In this document: piece by piece, positions 23,436 to 36,322 of the stretch | Numbering within the stretch: position 1 is the stretch's first letter | How the letters are laid out: every line of letters begins with the position of its first letter | Program-made: the position numbers and the translations under genes | Assembly (NCBI GenBank): GCA_002964805.2 | Contig: PUDQ02000010.1 | Location: forward strand, 1,798,001-1,862,000 | Reading direction: 5' to 3' | DNA: 64,000 nucleotides | Source of the DNA: Trametes villosa | Lineage: Eukaryota; Basidiomycota; Agaricomycetes; Polyporales; Polyporaceae | Notes under the pieces: model-generated | Databases searched by the model: none | What the model saw: the letters and a program-made list of their open reading frames with translations, nothing else | Told to the model about the DNA's origin: nothing

Positions 23436-26329
23436 ATGGCTGCGGTCAATCTGAACATGCTTGCTGAAAACGCCTCTAGGCTGGGTATGCGGCTGCAGGA
23501 GACGTTCTCAGAGCACACAAGGGACCTTGCCATCGCACGGGGCTCCGGCTCAGCCTTCCTGGACAACCCGGAGGAGAAAGTCAAGAACATCGGAAAGCAG
23601 CTGGACTCCAGTAGTGACCGAGAGAAGCTTGAGGCAATGAAGAGGCTCATCGCGGTACGTACCTACTATGCGGGGATTGTCGAACGCGTGCAGCGCATAC
23701 TCAAGTATGCATCGCGCTCAGCTCATCTCCAGAGGCCGCAACGTCTCCGAGTTCTTCGCCCAGGTCGTCAAGAACGTCGCCTCGCACAACCTCGAGATCC
23801 GCAAGCTCGTGTACATTTACCTCCTGCGCTATGCAGAGCAAGAGCCCGACCTCGCGCTCCTGTCAATCAACACCTTCCAGAAGGACCTGTCCGACCCCAA
23901 CCCGCTCATCCGCGCGATGGCTCTCCGCGTCCTCTCGGGCATCAAGGTGCCCATGATCGGCAGCATAGTCGTCCTCGCCATCAAGAAGTGCGCCGCGGAC
24001 ATCAGCCCGTACGTGCGCAAGGCCGCCGCGCTCGCCATCCCGAAGATATACCAGTCAGTCAGCGCGTGCCTGGCCCTTCGCACGCACGCTCACTGGCATC
24101 TTATTCTCGCGCAGCTTAGACTCCACACACCAGCCCGAACTCATCCGAATCATATCTACGCTCCTGAAGGACCAGTCCCCGCTTTCGATCGGCAGTGTGG
24201 CTATCGCTTTCGACGCGGTATGCTCGACGCGACTGGACCTGCTCCACCAGCACTACAGGCGGTTATGCAGGACTCTTATCGACATGGACGAATGGGGCCA
24301 GGTCGACCTCCTGAACCTGCTGGTCCGCTACGCGCGTGTTATGCTACCGCGACCCATACCGTCGGGAAGTGCGGATGCGGCGGGCCCGTACGAGGTGGAT
24401 AGCGATCTCAAGCTACTGTTGACATCCATCGAGCCTTTGTTCCAGTCGCAAAACCCGGCTGTAGGTAAATGGCTGCCAGTAATTCGACAAAGCCCTCATT
24501 CATAACTTGCTAGGTTGTCCTGGGTGTCGCGCGAGCGTTTTACTACCTTGGGCCGCCGTCTGACTTGCCCAAGATTGTGCCTCCACTGCTGCGCTTGCTA
24601 CATATCTCCCGCGAGATCGAGCGCGTGGTTCTGACCAACTTGGTCTTGACGTCCTCGACATTATCCGTAAGCAGCATCCGCAGCGTGCGAATGGACATGC
24701 TGAATCTTAGCTGAACCCCTCTAGGACGTGCTGGCGAAGTCGTATACGCAATTTCTCGTACGCGCGGATGATCCACGACAAGTGAAGAAGGATAAAGTGC
24801 ACCTTCTCCGCACCGTCACCAACGCCGAGAACTATCCTTCACTCCTCCGGGAGTTCATCGTAAGTAACGCCCCCCGAGATATCTACATTTGCGTTACATA
24901 TGATCCTGCAGTGCTATGCGGACGATGCCGACGACGAGCTGGTCGCTGAAGCTATCCAAGCAATTGGGTATATCGCGCGCATCATCCCAGAAGCCACTCA
25001 ACAATGCCTGACGGCGCTCATGTCGTTCATCCAGAGCAAGCACGGTATATATTGCGCACCCCGCTTCCCTCGCCCGCACTCACGTCGGCGTGACAGATGT
25101 GATCGTCGCCAACGCGGTTCTCGTCTTGAAGTCACTCGTTCAGATCCGCATGCAACAACAACAGAACGTGATCGCCATCGGTGGACTTCCGTCGCAGACC
25201 TTCTCTCCTCTAGAGATCATCTCCCGTCTCGCCCGCCGTATCGACGACATCCGCCATCCCAAAGCGCGAGCATGCGTAGTCTGGCTGGTAGGACAATACG
25301 CATCATCCCCCGCCCCCGCAGAAAACGGATCCACCCCTGCTGCGGGCCCCGAGGGCATCGCACCCTGGGCGCCCGACGTCCTGCGGAAGATGGCAAAGAC
25401 GTTCATCCAAGAGGTGCCATTCATTCCCTCCCTTCTTCCTTCTGCCGCGTGCTGCGCGCTGACCACGCGCCCGTGCACAGACCGCCGTCGTGAAGCTGCA
25501 AGTCGTCACGCTCGCGGCGAAGCTCCTCGTGCTCTGCCCGACGGACCGGACGGTCGCGCTCCTCTACCGCTACGTGTGCGCGCTCGCGCAGTACGACCCG
25601 AACTGCGACGTGCGCGACCGCGCGCGCATGGTCAAGGCGCTCCTGTCAAGCGTCACTGCGGGCCTGTTTGGCGAGGCCGACGAGGACCGCGAGGACGTGG
25701 GAGGCGTCGTCCTCCGGCGTGAACAGATCAAGGTCGTCCTCTTCGAAGGCAAGGCGAGTCCAGACGAAGACGTCGCCAAGGACGGTGAGTCGGCCTTCCA
25801 CTTTCCTAGTCATGCCGTGCGACACCCCACTCACGCCGCAGCAGAGGACGACCACGGCCGATTCGGCTCCCTGGCGGCGCTCACGGGCCGCTGGACAGGC
25901 GGGGACGGCTACCTGCCCGACTGGCTGGAAGAGGGCATCGACTCCTCGCTGCGGGACTCCGAGGCAGACATGCCGCAGGCGCCTGCATATGTGCCCCAGT
26001 CGCAGTCCTCCGCGCGCTCGATCGGCCCGTCCAGTCGCGCGTCGCCGGTCATCCTTACCCCCACAGGCGGGGTGTCTCCTGCCGGGTCGGTTACGCGGCA
26101 GGACACGAAGGCTGCGTACATGGACCTCGACAAGTTCTACGAGGATGAAGAGGAGGAGAGCGAAGAGAGTGAAGATGACAGCGAGGATGACGAGGACGAG
26201 GACGTCGCGGGCGGAAGTGACGAGGAAGGCAGCTCGACGGAAGGTGAGGAGGGTTCTGAACCCGACAGTGGTGACGATGACGCACACAGTGGGAACGAGC
26301 ACAATCATGTACAGGGTACAACAACGTAG
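23436..26329 (+). CDS. AP-3 adaptor complex beta subunit
   Basis: Beta subunit of the AP-3 coat (yeast Apl6), which sorts cargo from Golgi/endosome to the vacuole. Nine exons give 808 residues: 23436-23654, 23722-24053, 24115-24460, 24514-24666, 24725-24859, 24912-25044, 25097-25413, 25481-25784 and 25842-26329. The adaptin trunk is clear: [74 protein letters not shown], then [21 protein letters not shown] highly acidic Ser-rich hinge follows ([21 protein letters not shown]) and the protein ends soon after. No C-terminal appendage domain is present, as in many fungal AP-3 betas. The acceptor of the last intron could also be 25845. The 3' end converges on CWH43, leaving 69 bp between stop codons. 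Confidence 0.93.
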
Positions 26330-26398
26330 TATACACTAGGATAACTTAAGCAACAGAGCAAGATGGAACACACACACACAATTGCACATCCCGAAGGC

Positions 26399-29300
26399 CT
26401 ACACCTGTGCGCCCTCGGGTATCTTGTAGTACAGCGGCTGCGTGCAAAGTCAGCACAAAAGCTCCATACAAACGCGGTTCGTAGAAACACTCACCGTATT
26501 GAACACATGGTAGAAGTGGCCTCTCATGCCACCGACCTCTTGGTAGTATTCCATCGGGAACCACTGAGCAACGCATCAGCCAGGCTACACCAGCTCGGAG
26601 CGAGGAAACTCACATGATCCTCAGGCAGCTCCTCCTTCCAAGCGCGCATATAGCGCGCCTCCTTACTCTCGTCCACAACGCCCACACCGCGGCGGGGCAC
26701 GACGAACTGCCCGACCTGCAGCTCCGTGTCCGTGATCGTGCTGCGCGAGATGCGCGCGTACGCCGTCCGGTACAGCCCGCGGTAAAGGATGTACTCGCAC
26801 CAGCGGTCGAAGTCGTCCGAGTCGATGTCGTGCACGCGCCCGTCAGTGACGAGGATGTCGTACGGCGCGGGGCGCGCCGCGTGCGGCTTCGTCACGACGT
26901 AGCCGAGGAAGATGACCGGACGTGGCTCTGCGGCGGACATGATCCGTGCGAGCTCCGTCGACTGCAGCTCGCGGTCGAGCGGGGTCTCCTCTGTTAGAAA
27001 CACGTACGAGTCAGCATGTGCGTATCGCGGGAGTGAGGGCGCATACGCACCTTGGCCGTTGTGCGAGACGATCACCGTGACCTCTGTGCCAAACATGTCA
27101 AGCACGGCCTCGATCGCAGGTGCGAGCTCGCCGACAGGAGACGGGAGGAGGTGATGCGTCGAGTTGATGATCGGGAACTGCGAAGTCGATCGTCAGAAGC
27201 TTTCAAATAGCGCCGTGCGTGCATACCTTGGAGAGAAGGACGGCGCCCCATGTGTGCTGGTTCGGACCAGGACCAATGTCTACGTACTGGGAGATATACA
27301 ACGTAAGTCCTCGAGCTAGATAGCTAGAAAAGCATGAGAGAACGAACGTAGCCGAGTTCCTCCGCGATGACGCGGGTCCTGAGCAACCAAAGTCAGTTCA
27401 ATCTACACAGGCTGACCCCGTTATGTATAGCAGTACTCACAGATCGCGGTTTCCGAAGGGTATGCGCTACATATTAAGGCGTCAGACCCCTTCCGCGCCC
27501 AGCTTAACGACGAGCTACTCACATGCAAGTCCGTCTCCAACAGCCCCACAACGTCGAGCTGCATATCCCTGCCCAAACCACCGCATCAGTGCCACATCCC
27601 CTCCCTCACTATCATCTCAAACAGAACAGAACGCACTTGATCAAATCGCGCATCCTCCGCTGACTATCCCGCCCCTCATTATCGATGCCAAAATGCACCG
27701 TCCAGATGCCCGCGCGCACGATCCGCGCATCCTCGCGGTGCGGCACCGGCGCGACCGCGGGCCACGTCCCGCGCCAGAGTGTCGAGAGGAGCGAGAGCGC
27801 TGTGAGCAGCGCGAGCGTGTACTGTGCTTTGTAGTGCGCGGCGCGGGGGAGAGTTGGGGCAGTGGCAGCGGTGGAAGTGGTGGCTGAGGATCGACGGGGG
27901 AGGCGCCAGTCGAATGCGAGTGCGATGAGGGCGATTTGCGAGATGAGGACCCTGGCATCCGCGTCAGCACTCAACCTATGAGGGCACCCAGGAGACTACT
28001 CACAGATGCGTGCGCTCCCTGAAAATCTCTCCCCCGGGCACGAACGCGTACGCAACCGTGAACGTGCTCGCAACATCATACACAATCACCACCAAGCACG
28101 CCACGGCCATCGTCCGCGCCTCCCTCCCCCTCCCTGCCTCCGCCACGCGCGCCCACACGACCGGTACCACGCTCATCAGGAACAGCGCGAAGCCCAGCCC
28201 CCCTGCGTACCCCGCCCAGTCCCTATATGCGTACATCACGTACGCGCTGCCTGCCCCACAGACGAGCCATAGCGGGTGCGCGAGCGCGTCGGCAGAGCCG
28301 GTGTGCGTGAGGAAGACGGCGAGGCCGAGTCCCAGGGCTTGCGCGACATGTGTGAGCGAGCCGTGTACGTTCGGGACGGGGCCCTTGATGGGGTACCCCG
28401 TCCACGACCATGCAATGAGCGTGCTCGCTTCGGCGAGGAGCGAGTGCAGCGAGAATAGCAGTGAACCAAGGGCGAGAGAAGCGGGCAGCCAGTGACGCGC
28501 TGGTGTCTTGGTGGGCACTTTGGTCGGTGTTTTGGCGGGCCCTTTGACGGGGTTTTCTGCTTGAGGAGGGGAAGGCGGCGTAGGGGGGCGCGAGGCATAC
28601 TCGAGGATAGCCAGGAGTGCGAGCGCTATGCCCGTCTTGTTGTAGCCACCGGACCGCTCGTCGACAAACGGCCACACTCCAGAAGGTATGAGCAACTACG
28701 CAATGCGCAGGAAGTGTCAAGGACATACCTGGGTTGTTGGTGTGGTTCGCGTGCTTGGAGACTGACGACACGAAGAACCCCAGGCCGGTGACTGTAATAT
28801 TCACGTCAACACCAACGAAGTCGTACTCACGCAGCAATATACAAATCACGCACCTACTGCCTGGTATACCACGCCCGCATCATCCGCGCCCAACCAATCC
28901 ACAGTCACCCCAATCATAGCAGTCACGCTCGCAAACGAGACCAAGAACAGCCTCCCCAGCGGACTCGGGACCACATACGCCGCCAACCCGACCAGGGTAA
29001 ACCCATGCAGTATCGCACGCCCCTCCTGCGACTTCGCCCACTCCCAGAGCGGCGGTATGCCCAACAGGACGGGGGAGAGCGTGGACAGCAGCGCAAGCTC
29101 CTGCCCGGAGAACCCGAGCTCCCACACGGAGAAGTAGAAGAGCGTCGGGACGAGCGCGGTGTACACGGACCAGAAAATGTACGCTATGACGTCGTGACAC
29201 GCGAGTTAGCGGATTGCGAGCATCGCCTGGCTGTGCTTTGGATCGACGTACAGAGATATACGTCGCTGGCGAACGCGATCGCCGGCCGCGCACGAGCATA

Positions 29301-30576
29301 TATAGCCGATTGCTGCGCTTTAGCACTGGCGGTGAGGGCGCCGGCCGCCTTCACTTGGTGGCCGCTCTTCTCAGCTCCTTTCTCAGTTACCGCGTGCACG
29401 GTGGTTGCTGCAACTTCTGCTATTGCGCCAACTCTGCAATCCAGGTCTCAGCGATTTGGACTTTCATGCAAGACGATGAAGTTGTTGGTACATCTTATCC
29501 GCTTCTGACGGAGCGCCCACTAATGTGCCCACAGTGATCTACGCGAAGGGTATGTTCATTGACAGGTAAATCAGACGGTATTTGAGGGCTGTCGCTCACC
29601 TTCAGGTCTGCAGCCTTGAAGTCAAGCTCGGCGGAGGAGTCGTACAAGACGTCCAAGAGGATGAGAGACCACTCGAAGAAGCTGTAGCGAGTGTATGCTG
29701 CAAGCGCAAGCCGGGTCAGCGACCTCGTGAGTAACTCAGGGAGAGGAGAGGCCTACCTCCTGGCACTCGGTGCACCTTGTGCTGTATGAAGAAGTATATC
29801 ATGGGTACGAGGGCGCCGAAGAACCTGTTTAGGTTCGCCTCGGTAACAGACTTCTACACTGAAGAGTGAATGGACTCACCCATAGGACGCCAACCGTCTA
29901 CCCGGTAAGTTAGCTTTGCTCTCGCATACCCGCAAATAAAGAACGCTCACCTTCTACGTCTAGAGGCAACATGGCTAGCAGGTGTCCAAGCTGTCGATCC
30001 GAACATCCAAGGGATGTTGAGCACAATATAGCTGATCATGAGAACGTCGTGGACATCATGGTCGTCGGAAGACGTGATGAAGACCCAGCCGCCACAGGAT
30101 AGGGTACGAAGGATGCCGATGAGAAGCAAGAACCTTGGAAAGCTTGAGTTCGGTGTGCGCTGGAGGTAGTATTGCAAAGCGACGAGAGCGAAGCGGGGGC
30201 CTATGGACGCGCCGGGTTCGTGAGCTCAGTGTTCACTACGGGCTTGCGACGCGTTATACTCACCAGAGTTCACAGCAATGAGTATTTGGAAGATGTTACG
30301 CTCAGGATACCAGTCGCCAATACTACGCGGTTCAAACGCGTTCAACATGCGGTAGCGACTCCTAGGAAACACTAGTAGGACTCACGTCGCAGACACGGAC
30401 GGGAACCACTCCTCCGGGTATCCCGCCACACCATTCTTCACAATCTTCTTATAGTGCAGCACGCACCCGACAAACAGAGCACCGAGGAAAGCAGCAAGAG
30501 CGAGGTAGGTGTGCGCGCGAGCGAGGGTGGACGCGTGCAGCGTGAACGGCGTAGGCGGTTTGGTGGCTGAAGCCAT
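26399..30576 (-). CDS. CWH43: CWH43-type GPI-anchor ceramide remodelling protein
   Basis: Cwh43 exchanges the diacylglycerol of GPI anchors for ceramide in the ER. Twenty exons join in frame to 1022 residues: 30576-30386, 30322-30264, 30200-29951, 29897-29880, 29824-29757, 29697-29600, 29538-29492, 29433-29252, 29183-28854, 28791-28729, 28676-28004, 27951-27637, 27568-27523, 27466-27441, 27378-27348, 27286-27227, 27177-27051, 26990-26614, 26563-26495 and 26437-26399. The N-terminal two thirds are a multi-spanning PGAP2/FRAG1-like part ([19 protein letters not shown], then [11 protein letters not shown]) and a second membrane block ([34 protein letters not shown]). The C-terminal 270 residues are the endonuclease/phosphatase-like domain: [56 protein letters not shown], and a [13 protein letters not shown] ending. 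Exon 4 is only 18 nt. Confidence 0.93.
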
Positions 30577-31086
30577 AGTGGCAGCAGTCAACAGTGGTGG
30601 TACAGTTTACTACAGTATCTGTCAAGAGCAGGCAGACGTGTCTCCCGTCGACCGCAGCGTTGACGAGCGTGCCGCCGGCGCCGACGATGAGCAGGGTATG
30701 ACAAGGATGAAATGAGCGAGAGGGCCGCGCGCGGAGGCCGAGCGAGTCCGAGCGGCAGGGTGTCCGCTGAGTCCGAGGCGTTCCCCGCGTGCGACCCGAC
30801 GTCATCTCCATTCTCACGCGTTCCTGATCGAGTGCCGAGCGCGTCCTGCACCCACGAAACACAGCTTGGGGAAAGAGATCCAGGAAAGTGTAAACGCAAT
30901 CTTAGTAGAGCTATGTATACGCCACGGATACAGTACGCTATACATGTGAGATAGAGACAGAGATACCTGCGAGAAACAAGACAACAAATCGAGAGCAAGA
31001 CAAACAAATCGACTAGATCACCACACACATGCCCATCGCGCACCCATACCGACTCGCAGTCTCGCGCCCCAGGCATGCGCACCTCC
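30577..31086. other. Spacer upstream of CWH43
   Basis: This 510-bp tandem spacer holds the CWH43 promoter and the 3' UTR of the preceding minus-strand gene. No coding or RNA signal is seen. Confidence 0.6.
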
Positions 31087-34000
31087 TCAACGTCTCGCGG
31101 CCCTCCTCGAGCCGCTCTCCCCAGTCCCGCTCCTCGACCGCCCCCGCGTCGCCAACCACTCCGCTGCAGCCGCGCCCTCGACATACCCCTCGCCCATGAA
31201 CACCGGCGCACCGGCGCCCCCTCCCCTGGCCAAGAACCCCCTCTTGCTATTCCGCGTGCCCAGCGCGACAAGCTCCCCGCTGTCCACGTCTGGCTCGGGC
31301 TCCTCCGGCCGCCCAGCCTCCTCGCCCTCCTCGTCCGACGGCTGCCACAGACTGTCCCCCGCGCGGCGCACCTCCTCGTCCAGCGTGAGCCGCCTCCGCG
31401 CGTGGTTCGACATCCGCGACTCCGGTCGCGATTCGTCGCCACCGCTGCCCATGCGCGAGCGGCTTCGTGCGGGTGGGGATGGGCTCGACTCCAGGTCTCT
31501 GCGCACGCGGGAGGGCCCCGCGCGGGGTGCGTCCTCGCGCATGGCGTAAGTGCGGGCTCGGCTCGCAGGCCGCGAGGGTGGGCCGGCCAGCGGATCGTCG
31601 CTCTCGGATTCCTCGCCATGCTCGGGCGCCGCCACGGGCACCCTCCTCGGCAGCGCCAGAGGAATTTTCGACTTCGCAGCGCGCGCTGGAGGCTTCGGCT
31701 TGTCCGGCGACTTCATCGCAACAGGTAGCGGCGAAGCCGGCGGGCGGCGAGCGAACAAGTCCTTCCTCTCCCCCGCTGCGGGCTTGGGAGCGGGCGCAGG
31801 CCTGGGCGGCGTCTCCAGTGCGTCTACGTCGATGATCTCGGGCTGCGGCTCCAGCTTGGGCTCGCGTTCGTGTGGGATGGCGGACTTCTCCTTCCCCTTG
31901 GCGAGATTCCGTCCGCTGTCGGAGGGCGTGTCGGGGAGATGCTCCTCGTGCTCCGGATCGTTCTCGTTGTCCGAACACAGCGAGGGCGTCGTGAGGTCCG
32001 TCTCCGCGGTCGAACCCGTCGGCCAAATTCGCAGTGGGGCGCTGGTCCTAGGTCTAGATGGTTGGGACCGAGACGGAGCCACGTCAAAGAAGTTCGTCCG
32101 TGAGCTGGACGTTTGAACGCTGGATGAGGATAATGACGATGACTGCGAGCTAGAGGCGGAGGACTGGGAGCTTGAGGGGTGCGACTGGGTGCTCGAAGCT
32201 GAGGTTTCTGTACCCCCGCGCCGCGCGGATGCTGTCTCTCGCCGCTTCGAAGGTCCAGCTGTCGGGACGATGATGAGCATTCGACCGGGAAATGACAGAA
32301 CGAAAACTCACCTGTGCTCTCAAACGCGCTCCGCTTCCTCTTCGCGCCGATCTCCAAACTAGCAGCAACGCCCAGATCAAACGACCTCTCCCCAAGCGTC
32401 GCCGCCATCCTCGCCCTACTCATCCCGTTCCCGCTCGTACTGCGGCTCAGGTCACCCGCCTCCGCCGCTACACCCCTCGTCGTACTCGTGGGCGGGCCCA
32501 TCGACGTATTGCCCGACAGCTCGCCCACCCGGCGTAACCGCACGGTCTTCATCTCCCGCAGGAATGCGGCCATCTTGTCGGATGGCACGTTCACCGTGGG
32601 CTGCCCCGTCTTCTTCGTGCGCGCGCCGTAGGCTACGCTGTTGATCGGGGCCTCAACAGGAGGTTCGGTGTGTTTCAGGCTGGCGCGCGCACTTGCGAGG
32701 AAGTTCTCCGTCCCTCCAGAGGAGGCTGTGGGAGCTTGTGCGCGGAACATTGGAGGCGGAGGCGGTGGTGGCGGGGGAGGGGGCATCATACTGCTGCTGG
32801 TCTTCAGCGCAAGCTGGTAGATGCGTGCAATGAGCAGAGTTCGTAGGGCTCATAAGGAGAGACGTACCTCCGCTCGCAGCCGCGCGACCTCCTCTTCCAA
32901 CATGCGAATGCGCAGCTTGTCCTGTTCGCGTGCGCTATCACCACGATCTTGCGCGTGTCGTGCGTGTTCTTCCCGAGCTTCCCTCAGCTCCTGCTCCTTC
33001 CCCCGCACTCGTATATCTCCAGAGGTGTCGTACGCTCGTTCCTTCCCCTTGGACGACCGCGCTCGAGGCGCGGTTTCGACGGGTTCATCGAATGATCTTC
33101 GCGAACTGCTCCCGGCCCTACCGGACGCGTCGCTGTGACGCGAAGACGAGCGCGCAGAGGTAGGTCTGGCAGTATCCGGACTTTGACCTCTAGACGCACT
33201 GCGGGCAGAGGGCGTTCGCCCCCTCCGAGGCGACTTTTCATGTTCACTCTGGACAGCCTCAGGTTCCGCTTCCTCTACAATTGGTAGTTCGGCTGGCGGC
33301 GGGGTGCGTGGCCGCGGTACAGCGCGACGATGCTTCAAGGCCGGCGTTTCTGGCATGAGTGAGGCGGACCGGGGAAACAAAGATCCAGGCATGGTAGGGG
33401 CGGGGGTCGCGAGTAGTGCGCTCGGGGGAGGAGGGGGGCGCATCGGGGTAGGGGGTGGGGGCATAAGCTCTGTCCGGCGCGCATCGACATCGGTATCGCT
33501 GCAAGCTGTAGAGCGGATGGATGGACGTACGGGTAGATTTATTTGCGCTCTTCTCGGATTTCTTCTTGGGTGGGGGCGCCTCCGGTTCCTCTGCCACACT
33601 AGCCACATCCACAGCAGGCCTCGGGTCCTCGACCGCCTCGCGTCTCTTCTTCGCAGATTTCTTTGGCGGTGGAGGCATTTCAGGTTCATCTACACGGTCG
33701 GATAGCGCGAAGGGGAGGCGTCAGTCATTGCCCCCACCTGAGCGCGTATACAAGGCGCGACTCACCGTCCTCATCGTCAGCACTACCGCGCTCCGTCGAT
33801 CTCGACCTCGGGGGCATCGGCTGCACCTTCTTCTTCAGTGCCCTCAGCGCGCGATCCCGCTCATCGTCACTGTCGTCCGCATCCTCCTTCCGGACGCGTC
33901 TCCTAGCCCGCGCCCGCTCGCTTTCGACCTCGCTCCTCTTCCGGACGCGCTTTCCCTTCCTCTCCTTCTCCTTCTCCCTATCTCGATCGCCCTTCCCCTC

Positions 34001-34269
34001 ATCGCGCGCCCTCCGTTTCCCATCAAGTGTAACGCGCGAACTCGAAGCCTGCGGCTGCTCCTCCCTCTGTGGCTGCAACACACACGGACCAACGGTTCAG
34101 CCCTCCTAACCCTAACCAACGCGCGCGGCCCAGAAACTAAACGCACCTTTGGCTGCACCTCCCCGCCCGCCGCGGCCGTGACAAACGACCCAATCTCGCG
34201 CGAAACAAAGCTGAAGGCAGAGGCAAGCAGTCCGGGGGCGGGCGGGGGGTCGCGCGCACGCGGAGGCAT
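31087..34269 (-). CDS. Large disordered protein with coiled coil, unknown function
   Basis: I do not recognise this gene. Six exons give 954 residues: 34269-34147, 34072-33766, 33689-33531, 33469-32868, 32813-32312 and 32258-31087. The third intron (33470-33530) is the least certain: frames require it, and GTACGT...GGACAG fits. The N terminus has a short helical segment (LLASAFSFVSREIGSFV), then Arg/Lys/Asp-rich disorder and Pro runs (RPPPPPS). A coiled coil (REQDKLRIRMLEEEVARLRAE) ends near residue 397, followed by an 11-Pro run. Around residue 470-490 lies PSDKMAAFLREMKTVRLRRV, which looks like a real conserved motif. A Ser/Glu-rich region leads to GGGAGAPVFMGEGYVEG near the C terminus, also motif-like. 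Basic clusters suggest a nuclear or cytoskeletal protein, but that is a guess. Confidence 0.7.
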
Positions 34270-34663
34270 GGTAGAGTGTGTGGGCGTAGCAGATGGGTGA
34301 AACAGAACAAGATCGGCCGCTAAACAACGGTAAATAACGCGACGCGACCGCGATCCCGTTTCCCACGGTACAATATGGGCGCTTCTAGGAACACGCGTTA
34401 AACGCTTTGATTCAAGTTTGATGATATTCACGCCGCGCCACACAGGGTGAACTGCAGAGATGAGGAAGTCATATAGATGGGAGCTGTAGTCGTACATGAG
34501 GAACGGATTAGATGCAGATGGGAAGAAATCGTGGCCATCATAAGTTAGCGTAAACCGAAGCCATGTCATCCAAGCAACTATAGTAGGATCGTCTGCGCCA
34601 GTGTCCGCGTCCTCCCGCACATACTACCGCGTTTGAAAGTGTCCGAGAACCAATGCGAGGTTT

Positions 34664-35977
34664 TCACCTGTAGCCACCATACGAGGAGTAGCCCGGAGGG
34701 GGAGGGCCGCCTGAAGGAGGCGTTGCGGCACCGCTGCCGGGTGCAGACTGCCCGCTCGCTATGGATGCGCGTACTGCAGCGTAAGGGTCCGCGTACTGCA
34801 TCGTCCGGCTAACGCGAGGCGTGTCGTCAACCACTTGGGGAGGGGGAGCGAAACCGCCGGCAAAACCGGTGGGAGCGGGATCTGAGAATGCGCCGTAGGC
34901 GTCGATACTTGGGCGCGGGGCGGCCTGGCTGCCGAAGGGAGTGGAGGCGGGTGCCTGGTACGACGGAGAGGTGGAGACACCAGATAGACGGTTGGCGTCG
35001 CTGAAGGGGGAGTAGGGCTTGTTCGAGTTGTCGGAGAAAGGCTTCTGGTGATCGCCCTCTTCCGTGTAATCGTCGTCGTCGTCGCCGTTCGCGCGGCTGT
35101 ACTCGGAGCCCTCCGAGGCCTCCATAGGGTGGGTGAACGGGGGGTCACGAGGACGCGACGACTTGCCGTTGCGCCAATCCAGCACCGCGAGAGTGAGGGT
35201 GCAGCACCAGAACACTGCGGCAGGTTCAGGGACGCGCCATATACCATCAAAGACATGACACATACCGAAGGTGAGCCAGAAGAAGATGGCCCCAGCCTTC
35301 TTCGTACTGCAGAAACTGCCAAGCCCCTTCTTGAAGTCGTCTCCAAGGCTAGCATGAGGGTCGCGATCCGCGTTCTTGCATCCCGGCTCCGTCCACGCTG
35401 AGATGGTCACAATGAAGCTAGACACGCGTCAGTAAAGCTATGCGCAGAGGTGCGCTGGCAACACTTACGAGATGAGGAGACTGACAGCAGTCCCAGCGCC
35501 CGCCAGGATGAACCCGACGCGTACTTCTTTGAGGGCGCGAGCGAGACGCGCGCCTTTGTCGTACTTCTCGTATATAACAGGGACGAGGAGCAAGAAGAGC
35601 GAGAATAGGATGCCGGTGACTGAGACGAAGACTGCGAATCCGCTGAGGCCGGCTAGAGGGGAGGTACCGAGACGCTCAGAAAGGCAACGCCTCAAGCAAT
35701 CAGTGGTCACTCACAAGGGCCGACCTTCCATTTGGCTTGGAATGCAGAGATGGACGCCATACAGCACATCGCGAGGAAGTTGAAGAACGCTTGTGAGACA
35801 TAGAACACAATGGCTGGTTTCGAGACGATCATCTAAGGTACGCAGGAACACGCGTCAGTGGTGGTATTCGGCGATCGGCAGGGACGAGGGTAAATGCACC
35901 CATATCCATAGCGTGGACAGAACAGGAATGAAGAGCAGAAAGACGAGGTATCCTCCAGCCTCTGTGAAAGTGCTCAT
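34664..35977 (-). CDS. Multi-spanning (MARVEL-like) membrane protein
   Basis: Five exons give 360 residues: 35977-35900, 35832-35715, 35652-35469, 35417-35266 and 35214-34664. Five hydrophobic segments can be seen: YLVFLLFIPVLSTLWIW (9-25), AIVFYVSQAFFNFLAMCCMA (33-52), a long one around 69-95 (VSVTGILFSLFLLLVPVIY), GFILAGAGTAVSLLISFIV (about 112-130) and AIFFWLTFVFWCCTLTLAVL (about 166-185). The last four with a Cys-containing loop (GCKN, FCSTKK) resemble fungal MARVEL/tetraspan proteins of the plasma membrane. The C-terminal half is cytosolic, acidic then Ser/Pro/Gly-rich. The start is uncertain: a second frame with a good ATG lies upstream at 36322-36195 and ends at a GTGAGT donor, but I could not join it in frame. 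Confidence 0.7.
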
Positions 35978-36322
35978 AGGCGGGGTGGGGGGAGGGTTGA
36001 AGGAACATGAACCATTACGTAACACGCGCCGCGCGCAGTGACGGGTACGCCGCGCCGCAGCATGTGAGCGCGCGGCAGGAACCGCGGAGCAGCATCCAAA
36101 ACACCGCACACAGCTTTACGCCGTGCGTACCCGGGAGAGGACGTGGCAGAAGGAGGGAGACAGGGGAAAGTGAGAGACGGGAACCGAACTCACATCGTCC
36201 TCGAAGGGCACCACTCCGGCACTCCCGATTCCTCCAGTGGTGGATGCGGGCATGGGTAGGGCTGACTTCTTCTCCGGCAGCACCTTAAGGGCGGCATTCT
36301 GTAGGGTGTCTAGGAATGGCAT

